A stretch of 64,000 nucleotides of DNA from Gadus chalcogrammus (lineage: Eukaryota > Chordata > Actinopteri > Gadiformes > Gadidae): contig NC_079434.1 of the NCBI RefSeq assembly GCF_026213295.1, positions 8,235,857 through 8,299,856 of the forward strand, read 5' to 3'. Shown here in pieces: positions 1-11,500 of this stretch (positions are counted from its first letter, which is position 1; the number at the start of each line of letters is the position of its first letter). Below the pieces are notes generated by a model that ran no database searches, had not been told where the DNA came from, and saw only the letters and a program-made list of their open reading frames with translations. Position numbers and translations under genes: made by a program.

Positions 1-3000
1 TCAATTGACCTGAATTCCCTATTGTATACCTCAGCCTGCAGGAGAAGTCATTATAAACACAAATACAGGAAGGTCTTCCTAGTGTCCTCAATTCTGGATT
101 TAGAGCAACAACTTGCATCTGCACAGAACAAGAAGGCCGACTCCACCAAGCCGGACACACGAGTGGTGTTTGTGTTTTGTGGTAACGGAGTCACATCCCG
201 GGGAATGTGCAAGCAGCTCTTTGAAGAGGAGCCGAAGTTCAGAGAGAAGGTCAGAGAGGTTGAAAAACTCTTCCAGGGTTTCAAAAAAATCAGCATCAAC
301 CAAAAGATTACAGATGATGAGGACAACGATGATTTCACAAAGCCTGATGTAATCCAACCACTGCTCTTTGCCGTTCAAGTTGGCATTGGCAGTCTTCTGA
401 AACATTGGGGCATCAAGGCTGACGTGGTGCTTGGACACTCTGTCGGAGAGGTTGCTGCAGCTCACTATTCAGGCCTCCTTACTCTGGAGGAGGCTGTGAA
501 AGTGGTGCACTACCGATCCTCTCTCCAGAGCAGAGTCACCGGAGGCAAAATGCTTGTCATCAGTAATCTGCCTGTTGCCAAAGTCTTGGAGATCCTCCCA
601 GCCTACTCTGGGAAGGTTTGTATTGCAGCTTTCAACAGTCCTCTGTCCTGCACTCTGTCGGGCAATGCAGATGCCATTATGGCTCTCCACAAGAGGCTGG
701 AAGCCATGGTTACAGACACAAACCTCTTCCTCCATATCTTGGATGTCCAAGCTGCATACCATAGTCACATGATGGACCCCATTCTAGATGACATTGAGCA
801 AAACATAAACCGTCTGGCTGTAGGACATATGGACTGTGAGCTTTACTCCACTGTGACTGGGGACAAGTGTTCGGATGGAGATTTTACCACAGGCCGCTAC
901 TGGGTAAAGAACATAAGGGAGCCGGTTTTATTTGAACAAACCCTGAAAGCTTTGACCAGAAACACACAACAAGCGAGAAGGCATCTGGTCTTTGTGGAGA
1001 TTGGACCTCGCAGAGCTCTGCAGAGGAACATTCTGGAGACTCTCGGAGAGGACACTATGGTCCTTACATCAGTTCAGCCACAGAGGGCTTCTGAGTCCAT
1101 GTCGTCCACAGTGTCCCGACTATTCGAACTGGGTCTTCATGTCGACTGGCATCAGTTTTATGGTGGTAGAGAGACATTGCCCACAGAGTGTCCAGTATAC
1201 CAGTTCGATAACTTGAAGAAAGAGTTGCAGTTTAAAGCCAGAAGAAAAGAAAATGAATCAACCATATTTTCTCACCATCTCCTTGTATCCAAAACACTGA
1301 ACGGGGGTAACAGAGAGTACAAGTTCAACATCTCCTCTGAGACTTCCCCTTATCTTTGGCAACATAAGAACAATGGTGTTGCCATCGCACCAGGATCACT
1401 ATATGTTGAGCTCGCTTTTGCCTCAATAATGGAAAGTCTGAGCAAGGCAAAGATACCAAGCACAAAACTTCTTGTGAGTTTATCTTTTAACAATCTACTC
1501 GCACTAAACTCTAACTCGCAACCAATCCAAGTAACTCTGGAGCATCGGAAGAATGAGGGTACATTTTGTATAGTGTCTTCTTCAGCATCACATGCATCAG
1601 GCACATATCACATGACATCCAGCCAGCTGCTGCTAGAAGAACAAACCATTAACCCTGGAGTCATTCGGCAAAGGTGTGAATCAGTCATCGACAGAGAAGA
1701 GATCTACTCGCTTCTTTCTCAAGCCGGGTTTGAGTATGGTTTTGTGTTCAGACAGCTCGAAGAAGTGCATTTTGGAACCCAGTCCAAGGAAGCAGTGACA
1801 ACTGTTTGGGTTCCTGATGAGATTGCGTCACAGCTGCAGCAGTTCTTCCTCCATCCAGTGGTGATGGACTATTTCCTCCAAATGACAGCAGTAGTAGCAA
1901 CCAAAGGCGAATCTCCCAGGCAGGGATTCCCCACGGCTGTGGGTTGCATCGCCATGTCAGCGCCACTTCAGCAGGAAATGCTCATCTACTTAAGAGCCAC
2001 TCAAGAAACCCAAGAGTTCATTGAAGTATGTGGTTGCTTTGCGAGTAAAGACGGGGCAGTGCTGGTGGAACTTAAGGACGTAAGGATTTCCTTTTTGAGC
2101 GATGGGGCCGATGTTGTGGAGACCTTGTTCTTCCAAAACAAAATCATCTCGACTACTGAAGAGCTCGCCTTGAATCGTCAAAAGAAGGCTCTGGTATTTG
2201 AAGACCAATTAGGGGTTGCTAAAGCTCTAAGTCCATATCTACATCCTGAATCAATCTTCATTACCAACAAAGAGCAGTGGTTATCAAACAAGCTTCAGTA
2301 CCTTGTTCTTCGCTCACAGAACACTGAAGACGAGTTAGAGGAGGTTTTATTCATGTGTGGAGCTCAGGATGTGAGTCATCTTTCCCCTGAGAATGTATCG
2401 TCCTCCTTGGTGGGCTGCTGTGAGCTGTTCCGAGAGGTGGTTCTTGCCTTAAAGGAAAGAAAACGCCCTTGCACGGTCCGGGTCATAACCTATAGAGCTG
2501 CAGAAAGGACCGTGGACCACATCAGTCCCGGCTTTGTACTCTCTGGCATGTTGAGAGCTTGTGCTGCTGAGGTCACAGAGCTCTCCTTCCAGCTGGTTGA
2601 CCTGGCGTCTCTGTCCGGTGAAGACATTCAAACCCTGGTGCACGTCATAAACACCTGCAGACACCAGGAGGTCCTGATCTGCCAGGGTCATGCTTCTTTT
2701 ACAAGAATAGCAAGATCTCCCATAAGTGATGCCACATTCACATGTGCTGTACCTCCAAGGGACTTTGTCCTGATGACAGCTGATCCTTATCGAATGCTAA
2801 ACTTGTCTGCCATGCCTACCGAGGCTCTAACCAGTCCAGTCCAAGATAGGTCAGTGGAGGTCCAGCTCACCAAATTATGCACACATTCATCTGATTACTT
2901 CCCTGTAAGCACTTTTCATCTAGACTTTGGCGAGACAATGTATTGGAACAAGCACACCTCCCAGAATCATACGCTTCTTGCTTTGGATTTCAGCGGCATT

Positions 3001-4830
3001 GTGACCGCAACAGGAAGTCGGGTAGACAAGCTGAAAGTGGGAGACCACGTAGCATGTTGCTATCCGGTGGGCGCCACCTCCAAGGTAGTCGTACCCGAAG
3101 CAGCGTGCTATGACACGGATACACTCGGATTCCTGAGGGAGACACCCTGCTTGTCCTACTTTGTTCTGGCCTGGGAGGTCTTAGAAATAATTACGCCCCT
3201 TGGTAAACACCAGACGAGGTTGGCCATCATCTCCTCCAAACCAGCCTCCGGTTTGCTGGAGGTTTTGGTTTGGACGGCTAACAAGGCGGGGTGGCGCATC
3301 GTCTGTAGGCCACAGTTCACAAGTGACCTTCTGAAAAGCGATCGCTGCGATGCATTTGTATTCCTGCCACCTTATAACCAGTCTTGGTGTGGAATTTGTA
3401 AAACGGGGGCGAATTTGGAGAGTCATATGATCTTTGTGTGTAATGATCAAATGTCTTCAGCATTAGAACACATCTTCTCATGGGAAAGTGAAGAAACTCA
3501 TGTGCACAAACTAAATGTTTCCCATGTGTTTCAGCGGTCCAATCTCAAACGACAGAAAAGGAAGATATTTCACTGGCTACTCTCTCTAGGCTTGAATAAC
3601 ATGGATCTTAAAAGGGCCACATTTCAGTTATCAGGGACACAAAATAGTCAGACATGTGAAGATGTTGAGTCCTACTTCACGACTGGCACCATTCAGCAGG
3701 TGGCTTTGGACCATGGTGGCCCAATGTCACAGGACTGTCCTTTGTCTGTTATTCCTTTTCTTATGAAACCAGAGCCTCTATTTAAGAAAAACGGCATCTA
3801 CATCGTCACCGGAGGACTCTCCGGCTTGGGACTGGAGACGGTCAAATTCATCGCCCATCAGGGCGGAGGTTGTATCATAACTCTATCCAGAAGAAACATC
3901 TCCCCCGAAATCCAAACAGAAATGGAAACCCTCCAGAAGAGATGTGGCATGACTGTCATGAGCATCCAATGTGATGTTTCTCTTTCTACACAGGTAGAGG
4001 AAGCTATCACAACTATTGTTCAGAGTTTTCCCGCATGGTCGATCAAAGGAGTATTCCACAGTGCAGCTGTTCTGCACGACGCTCTAATTGAAAACCTGGA
4101 CCGATCTCTCTTTCAAAAAGTGTTCAGGCCAAAAGTGAATGGAGTCCTCAACCTTCACTATGCTACACTACATAACAAACTCGACTACTTTGTGTGTTAC
4201 TCCTCCATATCCTCCTTCATCGGCAACGCCTCGCAGTGCAACTACTCAGCTGCAAACTCCTTCCTGGACATGTTCTGTCATTATCGGAGAAACCTGGGAC
4301 TGGCAGGGCAGTCCATCAACTGGGGACCATTGAACCTGGGACTCCTCTTGAACAAAGACCACTTCCAACGGTTCCTGGAGACCAAGGGGATGAGGATTAT
4401 GGATGTCATGGAGGTTCACAAATCACTGGAGAAGTGTCTCCAGATGAATTACCCACAGCAGGTGGTCTGCAAGTTCAACTTCAGCACTCTAAGAGGCCAC
4501 GTTCTCTCCCAGAACTCTTCCCTGAGAGAACGCCTGGCAGATCTGTTAGAGTTTGAACTGACCGACGACCTGCCCATCGAGCCAAAGCTTCAACCTTTGT
4601 CTTTGTTACACAAGAATTTGAGGAACATGCTGAGCAAGATTAGCAATGTTTTCACAGATGAGTTGGACGATGATGTGACTCTGAGTTCTCTGGGCATCGA
4701 CTCTATGCTGGCCATGACTCTGCAGAACCAGCTGTTCCAAGATACAGGTGTGACCGTTCCTCTGGTGAGAATACTGGATCCCAAAAGCACACTGACGACA
4801 CTGATAACCATTTTGAGCAATCGTGCATAG
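1..4830 (+). CDS. Type I polyketide synthase, 3' part (AT-DH-degenerate ER-KR-ACP), 5' end outside window
   Basis: The frame is already open at base 1 (reading S-I-D-L-N-S-L-L-Y-T-S) and matches the second PKS in this window, so there is no start codon here; the KS lies upstream. Numbering residues from base 22: AT with GHSVGE (Ser codon 439-441, residue 140) and the YHSH catalytic His (760-762, residue 247). DH has HxxxGxxxxP (His 1363-1365, residue 448) and HPVVMD (Asp 1867-1869, residue 616). An MDR/enoylreductase-like region covers about 2850-3530 but lacks the glycine-rich NADPH loop. KR has TGGLSGLG (3808-3831) and YxxxN (Tyr 4243, Asn 4255). ACP has LGIDSM with its phosphopantetheine Ser at 4702-4704. 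It ends in TAG with no thioesterase. All of this is one uninterrupted exon. Expected to be a cytosolic iterative PKS using malonyl-CoA; the product is unknown and a polyene is inferred. The alternative, fatty acid synthase, is disfavoured by the missing TE and ER loop. Confidence 0.93.
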   Translation, partial: SIDLNSLLYTSACRRSHYKHKYRKVFLVSSILDLEQQLASAQNKKADSTKPDTRVVFVFCGNGVTSRGMCKQLFEEEPKFREKVREVEKLFQGFKKISINQKITDDEDNDDFTKPDVIQPLLFAVQVGIGSLLKHWGIKADVVLGHSVGEVAAAHYSGLLTLEEAVKVVHYRSSLQSRVTGGKMLVISNLPVAKVLEILPAYSGKVCIAAFNSPLSCTLSGNADAIMALHKRLEAMVTDTNLFLHILDVQAAYHSHMMDPILDDIEQNINRLAVGHMDCELYSTVTGDKCSDGDFTTGRYWVKNIREPVLFEQTLKALTRNTQQARRHLVFVEIGPRRALQRNILETLGEDTMVLTSVQPQRASESMSSTVSRLFELGLHVDWHQFYGGRETLPTECPVYQFDNLKKELQFKARRKENESTIFSHHLLVSKTLNGGNREYKFNISSETSPYLWQHKNNGVAIAPGSLYVELAFASIMESLSKAKIPSTKLLVSLSFNNLLALNSNSQPIQVTLEHRKNEGTFCIVSSSASHASGTYHMTSSQLLLEEQTINPGVIRQRCESVIDREEIYSLLSQAGFEYGFVFRQLEEVHFGTQSKEAVTTVWVPDEIASQLQQFFLHPVVMDYFLQMTAVVATKGESPRQGFPTAVGCIAMSAPLQQEMLIYLRATQETQEFIEVCGCFASKDGAVLVELKDVRISFLSDGADVVETLFFQNKIISTTEELALNRQKKALVFEDQLGVAKALSPYLHPESIFITNKEQWLSNKLQYLVLRSQNTEDELEEVLFMCGAQDVSHLSPENVSSSLVGCCELFREVVLALKERKRPCTVRVITYRAAERTVDHISPGFVLSGMLRACAAEVTELSFQLVDLASLSGEDIQTLVHVINTCRHQEVLICQGHASFTRIARSPISDATFTCAVPPRDFVLMTADPYRMLNLSAMPTEALTSPVQDRSVEVQLTKLCTHSSDYFPVSTFHLDFGETMYWNKHTSQNHTLLALDFSGIVTATGSRVDKLKVGDHVACCYPVGATSKVVVPEAACYDTDTLGFLRETPCLSYFVLAWEVLEIITPLGKHQTRLAIISSKPASGLLEVLVWTANKAGWRIVCRPQFTSDLLKSDRCDAFVFLPPYNQSWCGICKTGANLESHMIFVCNDQMSSALEHIFSWESEETHVHKLNVSHVFQRSNLKRQKRKIFHWLLSLGLNNMDLKRATFQLSGTQNSQTCEDVESYFTTGTIQQVALDHGGPMSQDCPLSVIPFLMKPEPLFKKNGIYIVTGGLSGLGLETVKFIAHQGGGCIITLSRRNISPEIQTEMETLQKRCGMTVMSIQCDVSLSTQVEEAITTIVQSFPAWSIKGVFHSAAVLHDALIENLDRSLFQKVFRPKVNGVLNLHYATLHNKLDYFVCYSSISSFIGNASQCNYSAANSFLDMFCHYRRNLGLAGQSINWGPLNLGLLLNKDHFQRFLETKGMRIMDVMEVHKSLEKCLQMNYPQQVVCKFNFSTLRGHVLSQNSSLRERLADLLEFELTDDLPIEPKLQPLSLLHKNLRNMLSKISNVFTDELDDDVTLSSLGIDSMLAMTLQNQLFQDTGVTVPLVRILDPKSTLTTLITILSNRA

Positions 4831-5031
4831 GAAAGAGGAATCAAATGAGTACCAACCAATCCAGAGTGCTTATCCTAAGTGACTTGCAGTGAAATATTTA
4901 AGAAACATGTCTTTAAGAAGCAGGTAGGGGTTAGCTTCTGGTTTAGGGATCACTACTGGTAAACTGTACATTTGCATCAAACCTAGCAACTTTTGACTAA
5001 ACATTACCCTATCCCTAACCCTAACCTTTTG

Positions 5032-5037
5032 AATAAA
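5032..5037 (+). promoter_or_regulatory. Candidate polyadenylation signal of the first PKS
   Basis: AATAAA lies about 200 bases after the TAG at 4828-4830, in AT-rich sequence followed by T/GT-rich DNA. It is the first canonical hexamer downstream of the stop. The assignment is positional only. Confidence 0.5.
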
Positions 5038-5798
5038 GAGAAATGATTTGTTATTTGTACTGATTTGTATATGTATTGTGTTATGATTTAAGTCTTTGAT
5101 AAAAGTCTTGTTTATTGTATTGCTTTGTATACTTGTCAATTAGATGTTGTTATATCGATTATTTTGGTAAGCTACAGTAATTCTAGTGTTGTGTAGAGTG
5201 CTTGAAGACATGTACTGAAACTACTGATTCTGGCCCACTTATTATTAACATATGATGCTACTATGCTAGTGTTTTTGTTTGTGATTTATTCACACAGCCA
5301 TGATCATAGCCTTTTCGTAAATCAGAATTAAATAATATTACTATAGTGTTTGTTGTCTTTCCTTGTCTCACCATTTTTAAACAGGAATCCATTTCATATG
5401 AATAAATATAGCGTCCTAAGACCGCAACTCCAACCCTGCAGCAAACTGAAAGTATTAATAGTAATATCATTAAAGGGATTAGTTTGTAAATAAAATTAAT
5501 AACTTACAAAAAAACAAGAATATGAATAATGTTTACTGAACTTCTTTCGCAACGCATTCAAATGATTAAATTGGGATTCTTTTTACAACTAGGAGTCAAA
5601 CTCACCTCATACAAGGCAGAATGGGGAACAGACTAGCAATGACATTCGTGACGGAAAACAGGGATAGGATGATATCATTGGAGGCCTCAAACGCCAAATG
5701 TCAGGACACTGATGTGAAGTCACCTGGAGATAAAGTCAGTCAAACTAGGGCATGGGCTGTAGAGTGTGGGCAGTGTTGCAAAATGAGGTGAAACAGAT

Positions 5799-5852
5799 GT
5801 GTGTGTGTGTGTGTGTGTGTGTTTGTGTGTGAGGGGGGGGGGGGGGGGGGGG
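5799..5852. repeat. GT microsatellite plus poly-G run
   Basis: A GT dinucleotide tract (5799-5831) is followed directly by about 20 G residues (5833-5852). Confidence 0.9.
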
Positions 5853-5948
5853 TGGCGGGAGTTGGTCCTCATTGATTGACAAATAAGAGTTTTATAAAAA
5901 AAAATCTCTCCCTCAATGGCTCGCTCTCCTCCTGATGTCTCCCCCTAT

Positions 5949-6036
5949 TTTTCTCTCTCTCTCTTTCTCTTTCTCTCCCTCTCTCTCTGTCTCTCTCTCT
6001 CTCTCTCTCTTTTCAGATCTGCCTCTCATTCTATCG

Positions 6037-6112
<76 letters not shown>

Positions 6113-6168
6113 CTTTATATCGCCCTCTCTCTCTTTCTATCTCTCTATCCCTCTCCCTCGCCTTTCCT
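5949..6168. repeat. CT/GA microsatellite, imperfect
   Basis: A polypyrimidine tract, mostly (CT)n with TTT and CCC interruptions; the longest pure run is about 6039-6109. The Leu/Ser-rich open frames across it are composition artefacts. Confidence 0.92.
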
Positions 6169-6382
6169 GATTAGAAGATAAGAAGACATTTTATCGACTT
6201 GGCTATTAATGTTGAATAATTCCCTCTCTCTCTCACCCTCGCCTTCCCTGATAAGAAAATTAGAAGACATTTTATTGACTTGGCTATTAATGTTGAATAA
6301 TTCTCACGCACTCTCCCTCACCTTTCCTGATTAGAAGATTAGAAGATCATTTATTGACTTGGCTATTAATGTTGAATAATTC
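6150..6382. repeat. Three-copy tandem duplication, unit about 80 bp
   Basis: Three consecutive copies each read CCTTTCCTGATTAGAAG (or a close variant), then an ACATTTTAT-type segment, GACTTGGCTATTAATG and TTGAATAATTC. Copies are separated by CT-rich linkers, so the array probably grew out of the adjacent CT microsatellite. Confidence 0.8.
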
Positions 6383-7021
6383 AGTAACTACAGCATGACA
6401 ATATTTGAATATTGCCTTATAGTTGAAGGGACCAAAACAAGGTTGTTATGTTCAAAACTGTGTCAAAGCGTGTTTTCAACTAACTATGTTCTACGCTGTT
6501 CGTTTTAGTTTATATGAATGGTATTGGTGTGAAAGACACCATTTAAAAACTATATGCAATATAGTGAGTAGCCAAGATAATTAAAAATAAAATACTAAAT
6601 GTGCTTTTTGTTGGCACAGATGGTTTAAAAACATTGCTGGTACCATTGAGCCTAATATTCTATTTCAAAATGAATATTCCCCCTTCCACCTATACATTGA
6701 GTGTAGGCCTTTATTGAGTTGATTAACTCACTCCTTATGTGTATAAGACTGTATTGTATATTGTTCTACTTAAACCATACATTTATACTTTTGGATGGTT
6801 AGAAAGTCAAGATCTCTTTCAATTGGGGACTTGCTGTTCTTCGGGAGCCAAGACGCTCTAATATTGAACAGACGATGCCTGAAAAAGATAACATGTAGGT
6901 CTATATCACTGTGGCCTGTAGTGGGATGCTGGAGGCACATTGCAACGGCTTTAGATTGAAATGTAAAGAGCCTTTCACCACTATTAGACATGCTCCATGG
7001 TGCATGCACTTCTGTCATCAC

Positions 7022-7022
7022 C

Positions 7023-7053
<31 letters not shown>
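7022..7053. repeat. Poly-C run
   Basis: About 32 consecutive C residues, followed by CT-rich sequence to about 7170. The exact length in the assembly is unreliable. Confidence 0.85.
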
Positions 7054-7056
<3 letters not shown>

Positions 7057-8543
7057 CTCTCTTTCTCCCCCATACTCTCTATTGGTCTCTACCCGTCTCT
7101 CTCTCCACCCCTTGCTCTCTATCCCTCCCTTTCTCTTCCCCACGCCCTCTGCCTGTCCCTCGCTCTCTCTGATTGTGATATGTTGATTGATGGTCAAGGC
7201 TGACTTGACCATCAACACACATTTTGTGATTTATATTAATATTGGCCTTATTGGTCTAAGAATAATTGATTGTGTTAAAATGCACAAAATGTTTTGGAAA
7301 AATTAATGACTTGGACCAAAATCAACAAGCAAGCACAAAAATCTAAGACAGACTTAATGGTTAAATGTTTTATTTCTTACCTTTGACAAAGTCAAGTGGT
7401 GGATTATACAGGAAAAACATTTTTTATTTGAGAACAGTACTTCAATGAGCCATAAATCTGCTGTAGAACCGTTCCTTCTTGCAGAAAGTGTAACAGTAAT
7501 ATGGCTTTGAAGCAAGTGGAGGGCTTTTACACGACAGTGTGGTGTGGAAATATACATATGTGGCATTGAAATATAATATTCTTATATTAATAGTGATGAC
7601 AAAAAAAAGAAAATTGTACTCTGACGATCATAATAATAACATTTTTATTAGATAATTTATCACATGCTTATATAAACCATGTCTGTTATCATAAAAACAC
7701 CTGTGTTATTAACCTTGAAAGACCTTTTTCTTCCAAGAAAAATAACATCATCAGATTTATGATCTTATTCTGCCAGCATCATAAATCTGATTACGGAAAA
7801 ATATTGATGATGGCACTGATTGCATGGTAATGGTCAGTCAAGGTTGTTTCCATCCAGACTAATTAACCAGATAATTTTAATAATAATAAATGCCTGCTGA
7901 AGGTTTCCTCCACTCATGCTCATGCTACTGGGATAACAGGGTTGTCTTCTTTCAGACTGGGAGCTCGATTCAAATATAGTGCATTGAAAAATAACCGGGA
8001 AACAAGAACAGGAAATTAATATACAGAGCATCTGTCAATGAAGCTTTAATTAATGTATCCAACATATGAATTCAAATATAAATAAACGTTAGAACATTTA
8101 CAAACAGCCGACATGGCATAATGGAATGAATTATGTTTAGCAGTTTACTCATCTTCAAATTAAATCCAATACACTTTCAACAAAATTACAATAGAAAAAT
8201 AGCAACTCTTTAAGACTGTGTTCTTTTTGATAACAATAACTAGAACAATGTCTTTGCAAAATACTGTACACATTATCCTGGCTGTATTGTTAAATATTTG
8301 CAAGTTGTGTACCCCTCAACAATGACAAATCATTTCTGACAATTACCATGAAGCAGAATTTGGTCAATATTAAATATATATATATATATATATAATATAT
8401 AATATTAAAATAAAATAATTCTAAATGGACTACATTAATATCGTGAAAACATAATTTTCTTTCTCTAGAACTGAAAAACCAAATATGTAAACATAGTAAG
8501 ATTAACTTGTTCCACGCCTCTGCACTATCTACAATTTACTTAT

Positions 8544-11500
8544 TTAGAATTTTGTGGAGTCATCGTCTATGTCCTCAATACGAGGAGAACCATCCTCGCC
8601 TGATGTCTGACCTCCTGTCTCCTCCTCGTTCAGGCTATCTGCCACTGTTGAAATGGTAGAATTGGGGTCCAACAGTTTAACAAGGGGCACATTTACACCT
8701 CTCTCCTGAAAGATGAGATTTTGCAAAGTCATAGCCTGCATTGAGTCAATGCCCAGAGATGAGAGAGGGAGGTCATCTGTCAACTCGCTCATGTCGATCC
8801 CGATAGTCTCGCTGATTAGAGATTTGACATATTCTTTTGGTGGGACTGGGCCTTTTTGGTTTGACTGGGATTCCTCGACTTTGGACTTTTGAAAAGCCTC
8901 TTCTACGAGTGCGGACATGCGCATCGTCAAAGCAACATTCTGTGAGAGGATGTTGTACCGGATGTTTTTGAAGTGAAACCTGCATACAGCTTGTTGAGGT
9001 CTGTTCAGGACCAGGCACTGCTCCAAACTTTTGTGCACCTCGGGCACCTCCAACACCATCATCCCCTTGGCCTCCAAGAATCTTTGAAAGTGTTCCTTGT
9101 TCAGAAGCAATCCGAGGTTCATCGCTCCCCAGTTGATTGACTGACCAGGGAGGCCTTGCTTCCGTCTGTATTGGCAGAATGTGTCTAGGAAAGTGTTGGC
9201 AGCCGCGTAGTTTGTTTGCGACGCATTTCCTAGGAAAGACGAGATGGAGGAGTAGCACACAAAGTAGTCCAACTTGCAGTGAAGCGTAGCATGGTGCATG
9301 TTCAAGGCACCGTTCACTTTGGGTTTCAGAACCTTTTCGTAGAGGGATCGGTTCAGGGTCTCAATCAGCCCATCGTGTAAGACAACTGCACTGTGGAACA
9401 CTCCTCGGATTGGACAGCCTGGAAACCTTAGTCCAATTGCACTGATAGCCCCTTTTACATGCTCAGAGATAGACACGTCGCACTCCATGGTGGTGATACA
9501 TGTGCCACATTGTTTCTCTAGGCTGTTGAGCTCTTCCTGTACTTCTGAAGTAGGTTTGCTCCGGGAGAAGATTACAACATAGCCTCCGCCTCTCTGTGAG
9601 ATGAACTTGACAGTTTCCAAGCCAAGCCCAGACAGACCACCTGCCACTACGTAGATTGACCTCTTTCTGAAAAGCAGTTTTTTTGTTTGCACCAAAGGGA
9701 TTTCGGAAAGAGTGCCCTTGAGATCTTTTGCCAATGCAACCACCGCTAAAGAGCTTGTGGTGAAGTAGGACTCCACGCTCATGGGTAGGACATTGACGTT
9801 TTTGAAAGTCACACTCTGAAAGGTAAAGCTCTCGAAATCAAAAGCTTTCCGGTCAAACTTCATGGATTTAAGCCAATGCTGTATATGTGGCATCTGTGCA
9901 CTTAAATTTCCCTTTTGAAGAATTGTTGGCATTTGAATGATTTGCACATGGACACGCTCCTTGACAATTTTAGACGCTTCTTGAGCTAGCAAACACTTGG
10001 ACTGAGACTCACAGATGACGACAACATTGCAAACTCCAGGAATATTGCCACTTTTAATAATGACCGACTCATCAAATGGCGGCAGAATGATACAAGCATC
10101 CACTTGGCTCACATCCACTAAGGATCCATTGGACTGTGTGCCAACTATAACGGTAAACCCTGATTTGTAAGATGTGAGGGCCAAAACTTTGACCAGAGCA
10201 GAGTCACGAGCAGAAGAAATTATTGCGAGGCGATGTTTGGCTCTGGGCAAGGCTTTATGTATGATCTCCCATGCTAGCACAAAGTACGAAACACAGGGTA
10301 TTTTGCAGAGGAACGGGAACCTTTTCGTTTTGTAGCACACCTCCTCTGGAACTGTGATCTCAGTGGCCGCAACTACAGGATAACAGGAGACAACATGGTC
10401 ACCAACCTTCAGCTTCTTTACGTTCTTCCCAACCTCTGTTACAGTACCACTAAAATCCAGAGCGATCAACTTGTGATTCTGAGATGTGTGCTTGTTCCAG
10501 TAGATGGTGTGGCCAAATTTAAAGTGTGAATCAGTTTGAGGAAAGTAATCAGATGAATGAACGCATATCTTACTGAGGTTAATTTTAACTGAAGTCTCAT
10601 TGATTGGTAGATCCTCACATGTGTCATAAGGAATGGCACACAGGCTAGTTAGTGCATAAGCATCATCTGTGTTTAGCACACAAGGTTCAGACAATGGAGA
10701 GCAGCAACTGTCTTCTGATCTGTCAACCACTTGAACAGGGGTACGTACAATCGAAGGCTTCAAAATTGCCCCATCTTCTACCAACAACTCAGGATACTTC
10801 TTGCAGGGATAGGACTTCAACACCTGGCCTAGGGCTGCAATGTCTTCGACAGAAGTTGAATTTATATCAATCAGCTGAAAGGAGAGATTTGGGATCTCTG
10901 CAGCGAAAGACCTCGTCATGCCCGAGATGGAAAAGCCTGCACTGATGTAGTCTACCGTGACGTCAGATGAGCGGTACGTTATTGCACGGATAGAGTTTGA
11001 AAACTGAATCTGCTTCAGCTCAAGAACTACTTGTCGGAAAATCTCACAGCAATCCACCAGATTTTCGAGGACCTTGTCCGGTGCCAATGAGGTCAGGTCT
11101 TCTTTACCCCACAGAAACAATACCTCATCAAAGTTATTCTTAATATCTGTGATCTTTAGGTTTGCCAACAGAGTAGGGAAACCATCATTTAGAATATCCC
11201 TTGAGTGTGAGAGAGAAATGTATCTAGATCCGGGGTCAATGTGTTGTTGTAAGCCTTTGGATATCCCTAAGCCGTCACAGAAAACCAGTGCCTTGGGAGG
11301 TAGAGAGGACTGGATTTCTTCAGAGACTACATTGTAGACATTGTGGTAAAAATACTCCTCAACCACATGGGAGGAACTCCCCAGGTATTTGATCATCACA
11401 TGCTTAACCTCAACCAACACCCTACCATCTTCGTCAGTGATGCATCCACACACTTCAAAGTCATCAACACCCACAGCAGTCGCCCTGAGATATACGACCA

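Larger units (their letters stand above)
4831..8543. other. Intergenic spacer between the convergent PKS genes
   Basis: No exon recognised. It should hold both 3'UTRs. It also holds a GT tract and poly-G (5799-5852), a CT microsatellite (5949-6168), a three-copy tandem repeat (about 6150-6382), a poly-C run (7022-7053), a perfect hairpin (arms 7750-7763 and 7778-7791) and a short TA repeat (8374-8393). An ATTAAA on the minus strand (plus 8045-8050) could end the second PKS transcript. Confidence 0.6.

Noticed and set aside
22..24. Apparent start of the first PKS at TTG
   Set aside because: The frame is open to base 1 and aligns upstream with the paralogue (IDxxxLVYTS), so it is an internal Leu codon, not an initiator.
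5007..5026. Telomere-like CCCTAA units
   Set aside because: Only about three imperfect units in a 3'UTR-like context; too short to call an interstitial telomere.
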